Assembly (NCBI GenBank): GCA_017645945.1
Contig: JAGCNL010000057.1
Location: 22,256-86,255, forward strand
Source of the DNA: Salinivirgaceae bacterium
GTDB taxonomy: Bacteria > Bacteroidota > Bacteroidia > Bacteroidales > SZUA-534
Direction of reading: 5' to 3'
Length of the DNA stretch: 64,000 nucleotides
In this document: piece by piece, positions 37,701-44,429 of the stretch
Layout: each line of letters starts with the position of its first letter
Position numbering within the stretch: the first letter of the stretch is position 1
The notes under the pieces: generated by a model
Database searches by the model: none
Told to the model about the DNA's origin: nothing
Seen by the model: only the letters and a program-made list of their open reading frames with translations
Made by a program: the position numbers and the translations under genes

Positions 37701-37832
37701 CTGCTCCGAAGCCAGCATCAACTTCAAATATGATTCAACAATCGAGCGCGACTTTTGGTTCACGCCATCCTTGTTTGCAGTGGCAATGATGGCAAACAAT
37801 TGCATCAACGCCTTTAAAATGGATTCACTCAT
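34779..37832 (-). CDS. ABCG-like half transporter with TerB-like and FHA-like N-terminal regions
   Basis: 1017 residues with ATPase and permease in one chain. Residues about 1-145 are helical and TerB-like (LFAIIATANKDGVNQKSR; LLQLLEFICFDSDITEQEL). About 170-245 resembles a beta-rich FHA-type segment. The ATPase (about 255-480) has Walker A GGSGVGKSTLL, signature ISGGQRKRLNIALEL, Walker B LVMFVDEPTSGLSSMDSE and a switch His (VNIHQPSS). The permease (ABC2_membrane) has about six helices plus a large soluble loop (about 800-960) with coiled-coil character before the last helix. The substrate is not known; ABCG relatives often move lipids. The downstream acyltransferase may act on the same surface compound. 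Confidence 0.85.
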   Translation of the reverse strand: MSESILKALMQLFAIIATANKDGVNQKSRSIVESYLKLMLASEQVHEYLALFDRYVEERGGGVKKDDTQQSRKRTSLNSVKVLRICEQINGELKQDQKLLVLLQLLEFICFDSDITEQELDFVKTVSDIFNIPEDEYYNSYAFTLNPKIDDIPHKENILILDKNNESPNAEVKHLRFKDLEGRVMILFLPSINAYAFRYVGETDLYLNGHSIMLNRTYMLPKGSAIRSPRIGSIYYSDIVSKFINAMNAEKVVFTAKDVEFRFKGSKNGLHNFNFCEQGGELIGIMGGSGVGKSTLLNVLNGNLQPQSGEILINGYNIYTEKEMLNGVIGFVPQDDLLIEELTVYQNLYYSAKLCFSEYTEEQINEAVNKVLEDLDLKATADLVVGNPLNKTISGGQRKRLNIALELIREPLVMFVDEPTSGLSSMDSEMVMDLLKEQTLKGKLVIVNIHQPSSVIFKMFDKLLIMDKGGYLVYYGNPVDSVVYFKTMSNHVNATESECYHCGNINPEQVLQILESKVVDEYGRTTHKRKTTPEEWAKMYEEHSKSKIKFDTEKQDLPKNNFSIPGMFKQFRIFCERNILSKLANRQYMLINFLEAPVLALILAYFTKYIAGEGGNPNIFVFSGNENLPIYLFMGVVVSIFIGLTVSAEEIIRDRQLLKRESFLNLSHVSYLNSKIAVLFVISAIQTLSFVLIGNTIMEIHGMTLAHWLILFSASCVSNMIGLNISAALDSVVTIYILIPFLIVPQLLFSGTMVKFDKLNKTISSYEVVPPIGDLMPSRWAYEAMAVKQYRDNEYMKNFFLIEQKKSEAAYIGSYLVPALNNKIAKLASADEATRNQIIGLLHTEVSKINDRTPKQQFEDIDLLTPENYNDNVQEELSDFLEKTAKLYQQKQNKAISVLDREISNLAEELGGNKALVELKKNYTNEALSNFVLNRVDIEKIHDMGDHFIQVSDPIYKEPESRCGRAHFYAPFKQIGSLQIDTFWFNILVMWIMCGALYVLLVCDGLRWVITKLSKRR

Positions 37833-38017
37833 AGAATAAGCCTAATAAACAGCGTAAAAGAACAAAAAAAAGTGACAAGTTGCAAGTGGAGGTGTGTACA
37901 TAATATTCGCAGAATTATGCCATTTGTGCCACTCACAATTCACCATGCCATAATCTCAACTATTGATTAAGACAAACAGCTTTATCTTGGTTGAATTCAG
38001 CTAATTATGAAATGCTA

Positions 38018-38093
38018 CTGAAAACTTTTTGCGAAAATGGTAAAAGTTTTCACTATACTGAAAACTTTTCACGAAAACAGCAAAAGTTTTCAG
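38018..38093. repeat. Two tandem 40-bp hairpin units
   Basis: CTGAAAACTTTT...AAAAGTTTTCA occurs at 38018-38052 and again at 38058-38093, exactly 40 bases apart. Each copy can fold into an 11-bp stem with a roughly 14-base loop that differs between copies (one contains GCGAAAATGG, the other CACGAAAACAG). It sits in the 338-base gap between the PIN toxin end and the ABC transporter start. The rest of that gap is AT-rich, with no gene seen. Confidence 0.75.
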
Positions 38094-38170
38094 TAGGAAT
38101 TTGTGATTAACACATTCTGCCTAAAAGTGAAGAGATAAAGATTATTTATGTGAAATGCTCTAGATAATTA

Positions 38171-38572
38171 TCAGAGATAATCCATCATTTTGTCAAGCCT
38201 GATGATTGACACTTTTGGAAAACCCATTTTAAGAAGAACATTGAAATGATGGTCATCGGTTACGATGAAATGGGCATTGGCGGCCACGGCACAATCTACA
38301 AACTTGTTATCATCTAGGTCGATTTTGATGATGTTGAATTTGTAATATGGTGTTACAAACAACGTGTAAGGGTTATTTACGATAACATCAATAGCCAACG
38401 AGGCAAAAGATGAGGTGGTTTTCTGCTCCAATATTTCAGCATATTCTGACAATATTTCGGTAGAAACACAAAGTTGGTTGCGTCCATCCAAAAAAGAACG
38501 CCACAATTCATGATATCGACTGCGATGAGCAATACACTGAATGAGCGAGTTAGTATCAAGAACAATGTTCAT
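38171..38572 (-). CDS. PIN-domain toxin of a toxin-antitoxin pair
   Basis: A 133-residue PIN-family ribonuclease (COG1569-like). Acidic active-site residues are visible: D6 in VLDTNSLIQ, Glu in ILSEYAEIL, Asp in DDNKFVDCAVAANAHF, and the following VTDDHHF. Such toxins cleave RNA and are held inactive by the partner encoded upstream. The gene starts 6 bases after the antitoxin-like gene, the standard antitoxin-toxin order. Confidence 0.85.
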   Translation of the reverse strand: MNIVLDTNSLIQCIAHRSRYHELWRSFLDGRNQLCVSTEILSEYAEILEQKTTSSFASLAIDVIVNNPYTLFVTPYYKFNIIKIDLDDNKFVDCAVAANAHFIVTDDHHFNVLLKMGFPKVSIIRLDKMMDYL

Positions 38573-38578
38573 GACCGT

Positions 38579-38800
38579 TCAACGTTTGGCGTGCAAGTCT
38601 TCGTGGCGCAAGGCGTCAAGACGTTCCTGGTTTAGAATGCCTTCATCCCAAAGTTTGTCGGCCTCTGCATCAAGACGGGCTTGAAAATGTTCAGTTAACA
38701 CCGTTTGAACCTCACGGGCGTAGGCCTCGCTGTTGTTAAAAGAGAACATTTTGAGCAAGTGCTGCTGAGTTGGTGTCAAAACTGCCGCTTCCATAATCAT
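38579..38800 (-). CDS. Antitoxin-like protein paired with PIN toxin
   Basis: 73 residues, helical and acidic (SFNNSEAYAREVQTVLTEHF; EADKLWDEGILNQERLDALR). No DNA-binding fold is obvious. The assignment rests on its size, its position directly before the PIN gene and the typical PIN-partner look of the C-terminal half. Met3 is an alternative start two codons in. Confidence 0.7.
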   Translation of the reverse strand: MIMEAAVLTPTQQHLLKMFSFNNSEAYAREVQTVLTEHFQARLDAEADKLWDEGILNQERLDALRHEDLHAKR

Positions 38801-38859
38801 TTTTTTTAACGTTATAGTTCAACAATAATAGCGTTTTTTTATGAATAATCACCACAATA

Positions 38860-38887
38860 AAAAAAGAGCCACCCAAAGGGCAGCTCC
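38860..38887 (-). terminator. Terminator of the 38914 lipoprotein gene
   Basis: Read leftward, GAGCTGCCC-TTT-GGGTGGCTC forms an imperfect hairpin followed by seven T residues. Confidence 0.8.
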
Positions 38888-38913
38888 TTTTATGTTTATT
38901 AATCGCTTACAGA

Positions 38914-39705
38914 TTATTTGAACAAAGCTGAGTTGTCAATTGTGATGAAACCACCGTCACCGCTCTTGATTATAACGCCAGAAACCACTGCAGTCTCACC
39001 ATCTGCGCCATATTGAAGAGAATATGTGGCGATGCAGTTTGTTGAAGTCAAAACAGCAGCCGGGAAAATCTTCGAGTCAGCAGCAGCTTTCTTGAAGTTT
39101 TCGCTCTTAGCATCTTGTGCTGATGTGAGTGTAGGTACACCGTTAACGTCTTTCAGGATAGCCTCAACATATTGTGCATTGTCAGTAGCCTCACCAGTTG
39201 TAGCATCAATAACTTCTGGGAAGGTGAAGCTTCTGTTTTTGAAGAATGACATGTAAGAACCCTTGGGAGAATTACCTGTACCAGCGTCAAATGTGTATGT
39301 TTCGCCGATTTGAGCGCAACCTTTACCAGTGTCACCGTCTTTAACTTTGAAGACAACTTGCATTTGTTGAACAGGAACAGCAACTGAAGAGATGTCCATT
39401 GTGTAAGTTTTCACTTTTTTACCGTTCTCGTCTTTGTCAACTGATTTCTCATTCTTAGTTGCCAAGTCAACAATTGTTTTGCCATCAAGAGTTTGCAATT
39501 CGAAAGTCTTGATTTTACCGTTAGCGGTTACGCTACCTTCAATAAGGATAGTACCGTCAGGCTGAGCGATTGTTGTCAATTTGCTGAAGTCGACGTTTGT
39601 TGCCAAAACTTCTGCATCATCACCTTCTTCTTCAACGCAAGAAGTAAACATTGCGGTTGAGCACATAGCGGCCATCATAGCCACAAACATAAATTTTCTT
39701 TTCAT
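38914..39705 (-). CDS. Exported lipoprotein, function unknown
   Basis: A 263-residue protein with a lipoprotein signal (MCSTAMFTSC, C23) followed by an acidic stretch (EEEGDDAE), a common Bacteroidota lipoprotein export/surface-export pattern. The body is probably beta-rich (TILIEGSVTANGKIKTFEL; GCAQIGETYTFDAG). No family was recognised. A TATATTTG -7 box lies at 39762-39769 on the minus strand, without a clear -33 box. It has its own terminator. Confidence 0.75.
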   Translation of the reverse strand: MKRKFMFVAMMAAMCSTAMFTSCVEEEGDDAEVLATNVDFSKLTTIAQPDGTILIEGSVTANGKIKTFELQTLDGKTIVDLATKNEKSVDKDENGKKVKTYTMDISSVAVPVQQMQVVFKVKDGDTGKGCAQIGETYTFDAGTGNSPKGSYMSFFKNRSFTFPEVIDATTGEATDNAQYVEAILKDVNGVPTLTSAQDAKSENFKKAAADSKIFPAAVLTSTNCIATYSLQYGADGETAVVSGVIIKSGDGGFITIDNSALFK

Positions 39706-39879
39706 CTTTTTAAGTTTTTTTAATTAAACAATAAATCAAACAAAAGTTTGTTCTTGAGCCGCAAATATACAAATGTTTTTATTTATGGTGCTCGATTTTT
39801 AATGATTTAACGGCTGTTTGTCAAAAGTTTTTTTGCGTTGCTCACATTTTATTGCGCCAAAACACACGAGCCGGATCAT

Positions 39880-39913
39880 AAAAAAAGCAGAGCCACATCA
39901 ATTGTAGCCCTGC
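39880..39913 (-). terminator. Terminator of the 39958 gene
   Basis: Read leftward, GCAGGGCTAC and GTGGCTCTGC form an imperfect stem, followed by seven T residues. Confidence 0.8.
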
Positions 39914-39957
39914 CTTTCTGTTTTATCTACAAAAAATAATCTCTCAACAATAGACAA

Positions 39958-40461
39958 TTATTTTATCACTCCTTGTTTCTGCATTTCAGCTTTAAGAGCA
40001 TCATACGACACATCCATTCCGATGCGTACTCTGTAAGATTTTTTAGAGATTTTTGAGCTGGCTTTTGTAGGAACGCGCTTGCTGACGATAACATATTTAG
40101 TGTAATCGCCACCCTCTTTAAAGAATTCTGTCAGGAATTTTTTGCTTGCTGCCTCAGCGTTCGGGTCAGAAATGATAGCAGGAGTTGGGCCTGTCACGCC
40201 ATCTTCGCCAGAAGGAAATCCGCAGAACAAAGCACAAGCAACAGCTTTCATTTTTGCGTCTTCGATGGCTGCTTCCTCTGTGTCGCCAATACCATGCAGA
40301 CGAACAACTTTGTATCCATCGCCATCACGACCCAGAGACTCCACCTCGTATGTGGATTTGCTGTCGTACTTTAATTTACCACCAGCTTCAGCGTTTGAAG
40401 CAGTGCCTGCAAGCAACAAGGCAGCAACGCCCATTGCTAAAAGTTTGATTGATTTTCTCAT
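39958..40461 (-). CDS. Small exported protein, function unknown
   Basis: 167 residues with a signal peptide (LAMGVAALLLAGTASNAEA). The mature part has a helix with IGDTEEAAIEDAKMKAVACA. That fits the DAxxxA/A-rich pattern of LPP20/FlgT-N-like domains found in envelope proteins, but the match is by eye and weak. Basic C-terminal strands follow (SKRVPTKASSKISKKSYRVR). It is monocistronic, with a terminator 45 bases after the stop. Confidence 0.65.
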   Translation of the reverse strand: MRKSIKLLAMGVAALLLAGTASNAEAGGKLKYDSKSTYEVESLGRDGDGYKVVRLHGIGDTEEAAIEDAKMKAVACALFCGFPSGEDGVTGPTPAIISDPNAEAASKKFLTEFFKEGGDYTKYVIVSKRVPTKASSKISKKSYRVRIGMDVSYDALKAEMQKQGVIK

Positions 40462-40571
40462 AGTAATTACTTTTTATAAAATTGTTTAATTAAACATCAT
40501 TCAAAAGTAATGAAATCTTTTATTAATCATTCTGTTTTCCGGAATTTTTTGGTTTTTCCGATTAGCGAACA

Positions 40572-40598
40572 TAAAAAAAGCCGGCTGTTGAGCCGGCT
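40572..40598 (-). terminator. Terminator of the 40620 lipoprotein gene
   Basis: Perfect 8-bp stem AGCCGGCT (40579-40586 and 40591-40598), loop of four, T run on the minus strand. The hairpin is also nearly symmetrical for the plus strand. Confidence 0.85.
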
Positions 40599-40619
40599 CT
40601 TATTGTTGTTAAACTTTAA

Positions 40620-41219
40620 TTACATACCTAAGCAATTGAACTTGCCTTCAACTTCTTTCTTGTCGCCCTTCGAGTTCACAAGAGTTGCCGAGAATGTTCC
40701 ACCAACCTTGGTACCACCAACTTTGGTGCTTTTCATAATCGATGTAACGGAAACTTTTGCTTTTGTTGCCACATACAAAGATTCAGAGCTGGCACCTGAT
40801 TCCAGGCTTCCGTAAGTAACCATACAGCTTGCGTCTGCTTTGAAAGCATTTTGGAGAGTTTCATCCAAAGTATCCTCTGTTGTAAGATAGTTGATAAGCA
40901 ATGTGTTCGGGTTCTCTACGCTAAGTTCAAGGTTGTAGTCGCCTTTTTGGTCACCATTGAAAATAAGTGAGAAGAACTGCTTGCCATCTACAGCATAAAC
41001 TGTTGTTTTTTTGTCACCAAACAACGAAGCCAATTTTGACCCTGAGCTGCTTTCATCCTTATCACCATAAACCAAATTGGTTTTGAAATTCAAACTTGAT
41101 ACCTCAAAACTGCTGAACAAATCTAAAACAGAGTTGTCGTCGTCTTTTTTGCAAGAAGAAAATACTGTGGTTGCAGCAAGTGCAAGAGCTGCCAAACCTT
41201 TAAATCCAAATTTTTTCAT
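40620..41219 (-). CDS. Exported lipoprotein, function unknown
   Basis: 199 residues with a lipoprotein signal (AATTVFSSCKKDDD, C23). The Lys-Asp-rich tail after the lipid site resembles surface-exposed Bacteroidota lipoproteins. The rest is Ser/Leu-rich with predicted strands and a short repeat TKVGGTKVGGTFSA near the C-terminus. No family was recognised. Own terminator. Confidence 0.75.
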   Translation of the reverse strand: MKKFGFKGLAALALAATTVFSSCKKDDDNSVLDLFSSFEVSSLNFKTNLVYGDKDESSSGSKLASLFGDKKTTVYAVDGKQFFSLIFNGDQKGDYNLELSVENPNTLLINYLTTEDTLDETLQNAFKADASCMVTYGSLESGASSESLYVATKAKVSVTSIMKSTKVGGTKVGGTFSATLVNSKGDKKEVEGKFNCLGM

Positions 41220-41314
41220 GTTTTTTAAATTTTTAAGTCGTTTTTAAATTTTAAACAATAGTGCGAAGGTAGCAACATTTTTGCATTTGCAAATAAATTT
41301 TTGACGGAAGGCCC

Positions 41315-41626
41315 CTACAAGAAACCCAAATCCATCTTGGCTTCTTCGCTCATCATATCCTGATTCCATTCGGGTTCGAACACAAGGTTGATGTTCACCT
41401 GGTGAATGCCTGGAACTGATTCCAATTTCATCCGCACCTCGTCAAGAATCTGGTCGGCAATGGGACAGCCTGGGGCGGTCAGAGTCATCTCAACATCGAG
41501 CACGCCCTTGTCTTCCTTCAGGTTGTAGATAAGCCCCAAATCGTACACATTCACAGGTATCTCGGGGTCGTAAACGGTTTTGAGTTCGTTGATTATCTTG
41601 GTTTCAAGTAGTTGGTCCATAAGCAT
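41315..41626 (-). CDS. DUF59/MIP18-family Fe-S assembly factor (SufT-like)
   Basis: A 103-residue protein of the MIP18/DUF59 family, which helps mature iron-sulfur proteins. Its conserved motifs are YDPEIPVNVYDLGLIYN and MTLTAPGCPIADQI with the conserved Cys. Closest to stand-alone SufT-type proteins by size; whether it is SufT in the strict sense is an inference. SufE and SufS are encoded in the same region on the same strand. Met3 (41620) is an alternative start. It is separated from the upstream gene by a short 8-base-period array. Confidence 0.9.
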   Translation of the reverse strand: MLMDQLLETKIINELKTVYDPEIPVNVYDLGLIYNLKEDKGVLDVEMTLTAPGCPIADQILDEVRMKLESVPGIHQVNINLVFEPEWNQDMMSEEAKMDLGFL

Positions 41627-41654
41627 TTATTGATTAACTGATTTATTGATTGAA
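41627..41654. repeat. Short octanucleotide array
   Basis: TTATTGAT, TAACTGAT, TTATTGAT in register fill the gap between two minus-strand genes. The words resemble those at 50601-50640. Confidence 0.55.
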
Positions 41655-42956
41655 TTACTTGTCGCGTACCAGGCGTACTGCAAAACCAGAGAAAAGATCG
41701 CCGCTGGGCACGTTGGCACGGACTGTTTCGGGAGCAAAGAAAATAACAAATGCGCTTGAACGGTTTTCGGCTGTGCTCGACCAATAAGTGCCTAAATCGT
41801 TGACATTCTTAATAACGGTACCACTGCTACGAAACCCGCTTGCTGGCAGGAACACTGCTCCCGCTTTTTCCATTTCAAACCATTCCTCGGCACAGTAATC
41901 GTTGTATCTGGAATAGCCGTAATCTTCAATGACTTCAGCGCGGTTTAAACCTAATTTTAGCGGATAAAGGTCTTCGGGCATCGTCCAATCGTCGGGCAGC
42001 AGAATCACTCCGTTGGAATTGGATACGCATGCCACCGCAAATTTCAGATTGTGCTCTTTATCCTCGCGGGAGAACAGATAAACCCACTCGTCTCTTGTCA
42101 GCGTGCGCCATGCGTTGTCAGCATCACCGCCGTTGCTTATACGGTTCGAACCCCAATCGTATCTGTAATTCCAGCCCGTAAGGTCGGTTCCATCGCCTGG
42201 GCCATATTGGCCATGGACAGAGTCGATAGTGTATGGCAGTCGTCCGCTGTAACCGCTTGTTCCCCACCCGAATAAGTCGATCCAACCATCATAATCGGCT
42301 GATATATTGCAGTTATCTTCACCAACAAAATCGTATTGGTGCAGAGCGAAACGCCATGTGGCAGTGCTGGGCTTATATTGTAGATTGCCTTGCGAGAAAC
42401 GGACTTTGCGGTCGGGCGCAACCGAAAACTCGCCATGCAATGCGCCATCATCGGTTTGAGGCACGAACAAGCGTTCTCGCTCCTCGATCTCCGCGGCTGA
42501 TTTTGCCTCTTCGGCCGCTAACATTTCGGCACGTATTATGTCCTGTATCTCCTCACAATAAGAGATTTTTATGGTGTCAGACAAGGTATATAGAGCGAAA
42601 GTTGCTGTGTCATAATTTATTATGGCTGTAATATTATACTGGTTATAACCCCATTGAATTTTCGCATACCTTGCGGTATCTTCACTCTGTGCGCCGATTT
42701 TTACTGTGTAAATGCCGTTGTTTCCGATATTTACGTCTTGCGTCTCGGTATAAATGGGAACAAATTTATTTTCGATTTCTTCACTTATGACAAACTCCGC
42801 CTTCACCGTTGTGTTGGTCAGAAGGACGCCGTTTGCGTCGTGCGCAACCCCTTGGTAAGTGAACGGCCCACCTTGATAAGGACGAATAGGCTGTTCGGAG
42901 CAACCTGCAACAAATGCCACAACAAGAATGGCGAGAAATAAATGCAACCTTTTCAT
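41655..42956 (-). CDS. Exported lipoprotein, function unknown
   Basis: 433 residues from ATG 42956, chosen because an upstream in-frame start would overlap sufE and delay the signal peptide. The lipoprotein signal is FLAILVVAFVAGC. The first domain (about 20-125) looks like a beta-sandwich (YQGVAHDANGVLLTNTTVKA; IGNNGIYTVKIGA). The second part begins FSVAPDRKVRFSQGNLQYKP and ends YWSSTAENRSSAFVIFF to GFAVRLVRD, a pattern seen in many Bacteroidota surface proteins with a formylglycine-enzyme-like or FISUMP-like fold. The function is unknown. It sits between sufE (23-base gap) and the DUF59 gene. Confidence 0.72.
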   Translation of the reverse strand: MKRLHLFLAILVVAFVAGCSEQPIRPYQGGPFTYQGVAHDANGVLLTNTTVKAEFVISEEIENKFVPIYTETQDVNIGNNGIYTVKIGAQSEDTARYAKIQWGYNQYNITAIINYDTATFALYTLSDTIKISYCEEIQDIIRAEMLAAEEAKSAAEIEERERLFVPQTDDGALHGEFSVAPDRKVRFSQGNLQYKPSTATWRFALHQYDFVGEDNCNISADYDGWIDLFGWGTSGYSGRLPYTIDSVHGQYGPGDGTDLTGWNYRYDWGSNRISNGGDADNAWRTLTRDEWVYLFSREDKEHNLKFAVACVSNSNGVILLPDDWTMPEDLYPLKLGLNRAEVIEDYGYSRYNDYCAEEWFEMEKAGAVFLPASGFRSSGTVIKNVNDLGTYWSSTAENRSSAFVIFFAPETVRANVPSGDLFSGFAVRLVRDK

Positions 42957-42979
42957 TTCTAATATATTAAGTTTGGAAA

Positions 42980-43408
42980 TCAACTTTCTGCCGCAAACGC
43001 CACGGCATACATCTTAATCTGCTTAATCATACTCACAAGGCCGTTTGAGCGGGTTGGCGACAAGTTTTCGCGTAGGCCGATTGCATCAATGAAATGAAGG
43101 TCGGCATCGATAATCTCTTTCGGCGAAAGCCCCGACAAAACTTTGATTAGCAGGCCGATAATGCCTTTGGTTATGATGGCGTCGCTGTCGGCGCGGAAGG
43201 TGACAAGGCCGTCGGCATAGTTGGCCGTGAGCCACACCTGACTCTGGCAGCCTTTGATGAGGTTCTGCTCGGTTTTATCGCTGTCGGACAGCGGCTCAAG
43301 CTCCTTCCCCAACTCAATCAAATACTCGTACTTATCCATCCAATCGGTGAAGACACTGAACTCGTCAATTATTTGTTGCTGGCGCGATTCTAATTCGTTC
43401 ATTTTCAA
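42980..43408 (-). CDS. sufE: Cysteine desulfuration protein SufE
   Basis: Accepts persulfide sulfur from the desulfurase SufS and passes it on for Fe-S assembly. The 142 residues show the SufE signature KGCQSQVWL, with the active-site Cys in GCQS, and later GLSPKEIIDADLHFIDAIGL. The length is normal. A full-consensus promoter lies upstream (43447-43479). The partner sufS is about 1 kb away on the same strand, interrupted by a KilA-N gene on the other strand. Confidence 0.93.
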   Translation of the reverse strand: MKMNELESRQQQIIDEFSVFTDWMDKYEYLIELGKELEPLSDSDKTEQNLIKGCQSQVWLTANYADGLVTFRADSDAIITKGIIGLLIKVLSGLSPKEIIDADLHFIDAIGLRENLSPTRSNGLVSMIKQIKMYAVAFAAES

Positions 43409-43446
43409 TTCAAAATATCTCGGTACGGATTTTCCGTTCCTGGGTG

Positions 43447-43479
43447 CAAATATAGTTTTTCGTTGATTTCTTCAGCAAA
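43447..43479 (-). promoter_or_regulatory. Promoter of sufE
   Basis: On the minus strand, TTTG (complement of 43476-43479), 21 bases, TATATTTG (complement of 43447-43454). This is an exact match to the Bacteroidota consensus, about 38 bases before the sufE start. Confidence 0.75.
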
Positions 43480-43542
43480 CGGAAATTGCAGGCGTATCGC
43501 TGCGCAAGAAAAACTGATTATCTTTGACAAAAAAGTTGTGTT

Positions 43543-44346
43543 ATGGCAAAGATACTGGTTGACAAAACCGAAATCACAATCTTGGAAATCAATGAGAAAG
43601 ACTATATCTCGCTGACCGATATGGTCAAGAATATTGAGAATGGACTTGCCCTTATTGAGAAATGGTTGCGAAACAAAAACACCATAGAATTTCTTGGCAT
43701 TTGGGAGGAAATGTATAATCCGAATTTTAATTCCCCCGAATTCGAGGGAATTAAAAATATGGCTGGCCTTAACAGGTTCGTTTTGTCTGTAAAACAATGG
43801 ATTGAGAAGACCAATGCCGTTGGAATAATTGCAAAGGCAGGTCGCTATGGAGGTACCTACGCACACAAAGACCTTGCGTTTGAATTCGCTTCGTGGGTCT
43901 CGCCGCAGTTCAAACTGTATCTGTTGAGAGAATTCCAACGGCTGAAGGAGGAAGAACAAAAACAACTTGGCTGGTCGGCAAAACGCGAACTATCAAAAAT
44001 CAACTATCATATTCATACCGACGCCATAAAACAAAACTTGATACCGCCCGAATTGTCACAGCTTCAGACAAGCATAATATATGCCAATGAAGCCGACGTT
44101 TTGAATGTGGCGCTTTTTGGGTCAACCGCAAAAGAATGGCGTGAAGCTAATCCGAATTTGAAAGGGAACATTCGCGACTACGCATCAATAAACCAACTCA
44201 TTTGCTTGTCGAATATGGAGAATTTGAATGCGGTGTTCATCAACAAAGGAATCAGTCAGCAGGAACGTTTGAAGGAGCTGAACAAAATAGCCATTCAGCA
44301 AATGCAAATATTGGAGAACGCGGATAACAGAGCCATTTTGAGGTAA
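43543..44346 (+). CDS. KilA-N domain protein
   Basis: 267 residues with a KilA-N/phage antirepressor-type N-terminal DNA-binding domain (DYISLTDMVKNIEN; GRYGGTYAHKDLAFEFASWV; VSPQFKLYLLREFQRLKEEE). A helical C-terminal region follows with ALFGSTAKEWREANPNLKGN. KilA-N genes are common in phages and also occur as chromosomal strays. No phage neighbour is present. The gene is AT-richer than the flanking suf genes and lies on the opposite strand between them, which suggests insertion. A TATCTTTG -7 box at 43519-43526 precedes the start. Confidence 0.85.
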   Translation: MAKILVDKTEITILEINEKDYISLTDMVKNIENGLALIEKWLRNKNTIEFLGIWEEMYNPNFNSPEFEGIKNMAGLNRFVLSVKQWIEKTNAVGIIAKAGRYGGTYAHKDLAFEFASWVSPQFKLYLLREFQRLKEEEQKQLGWSAKRELSKINYHIHTDAIKQNLIPPELSQLQTSIIYANEADVLNVALFGSTAKEWREANPNLKGNIRDYASINQLICLSNMENLNAVFINKGISQQERLKELNKIAIQQMQILENADNRAILR

Positions 44347-44429
44347 ATGCCATCAGCAATGTTAGGACTGCCATATGGCATCCCTAACACATTTAAATTC
44401 ATATTAAATTCCGCTTAAATCGGCTGCCT

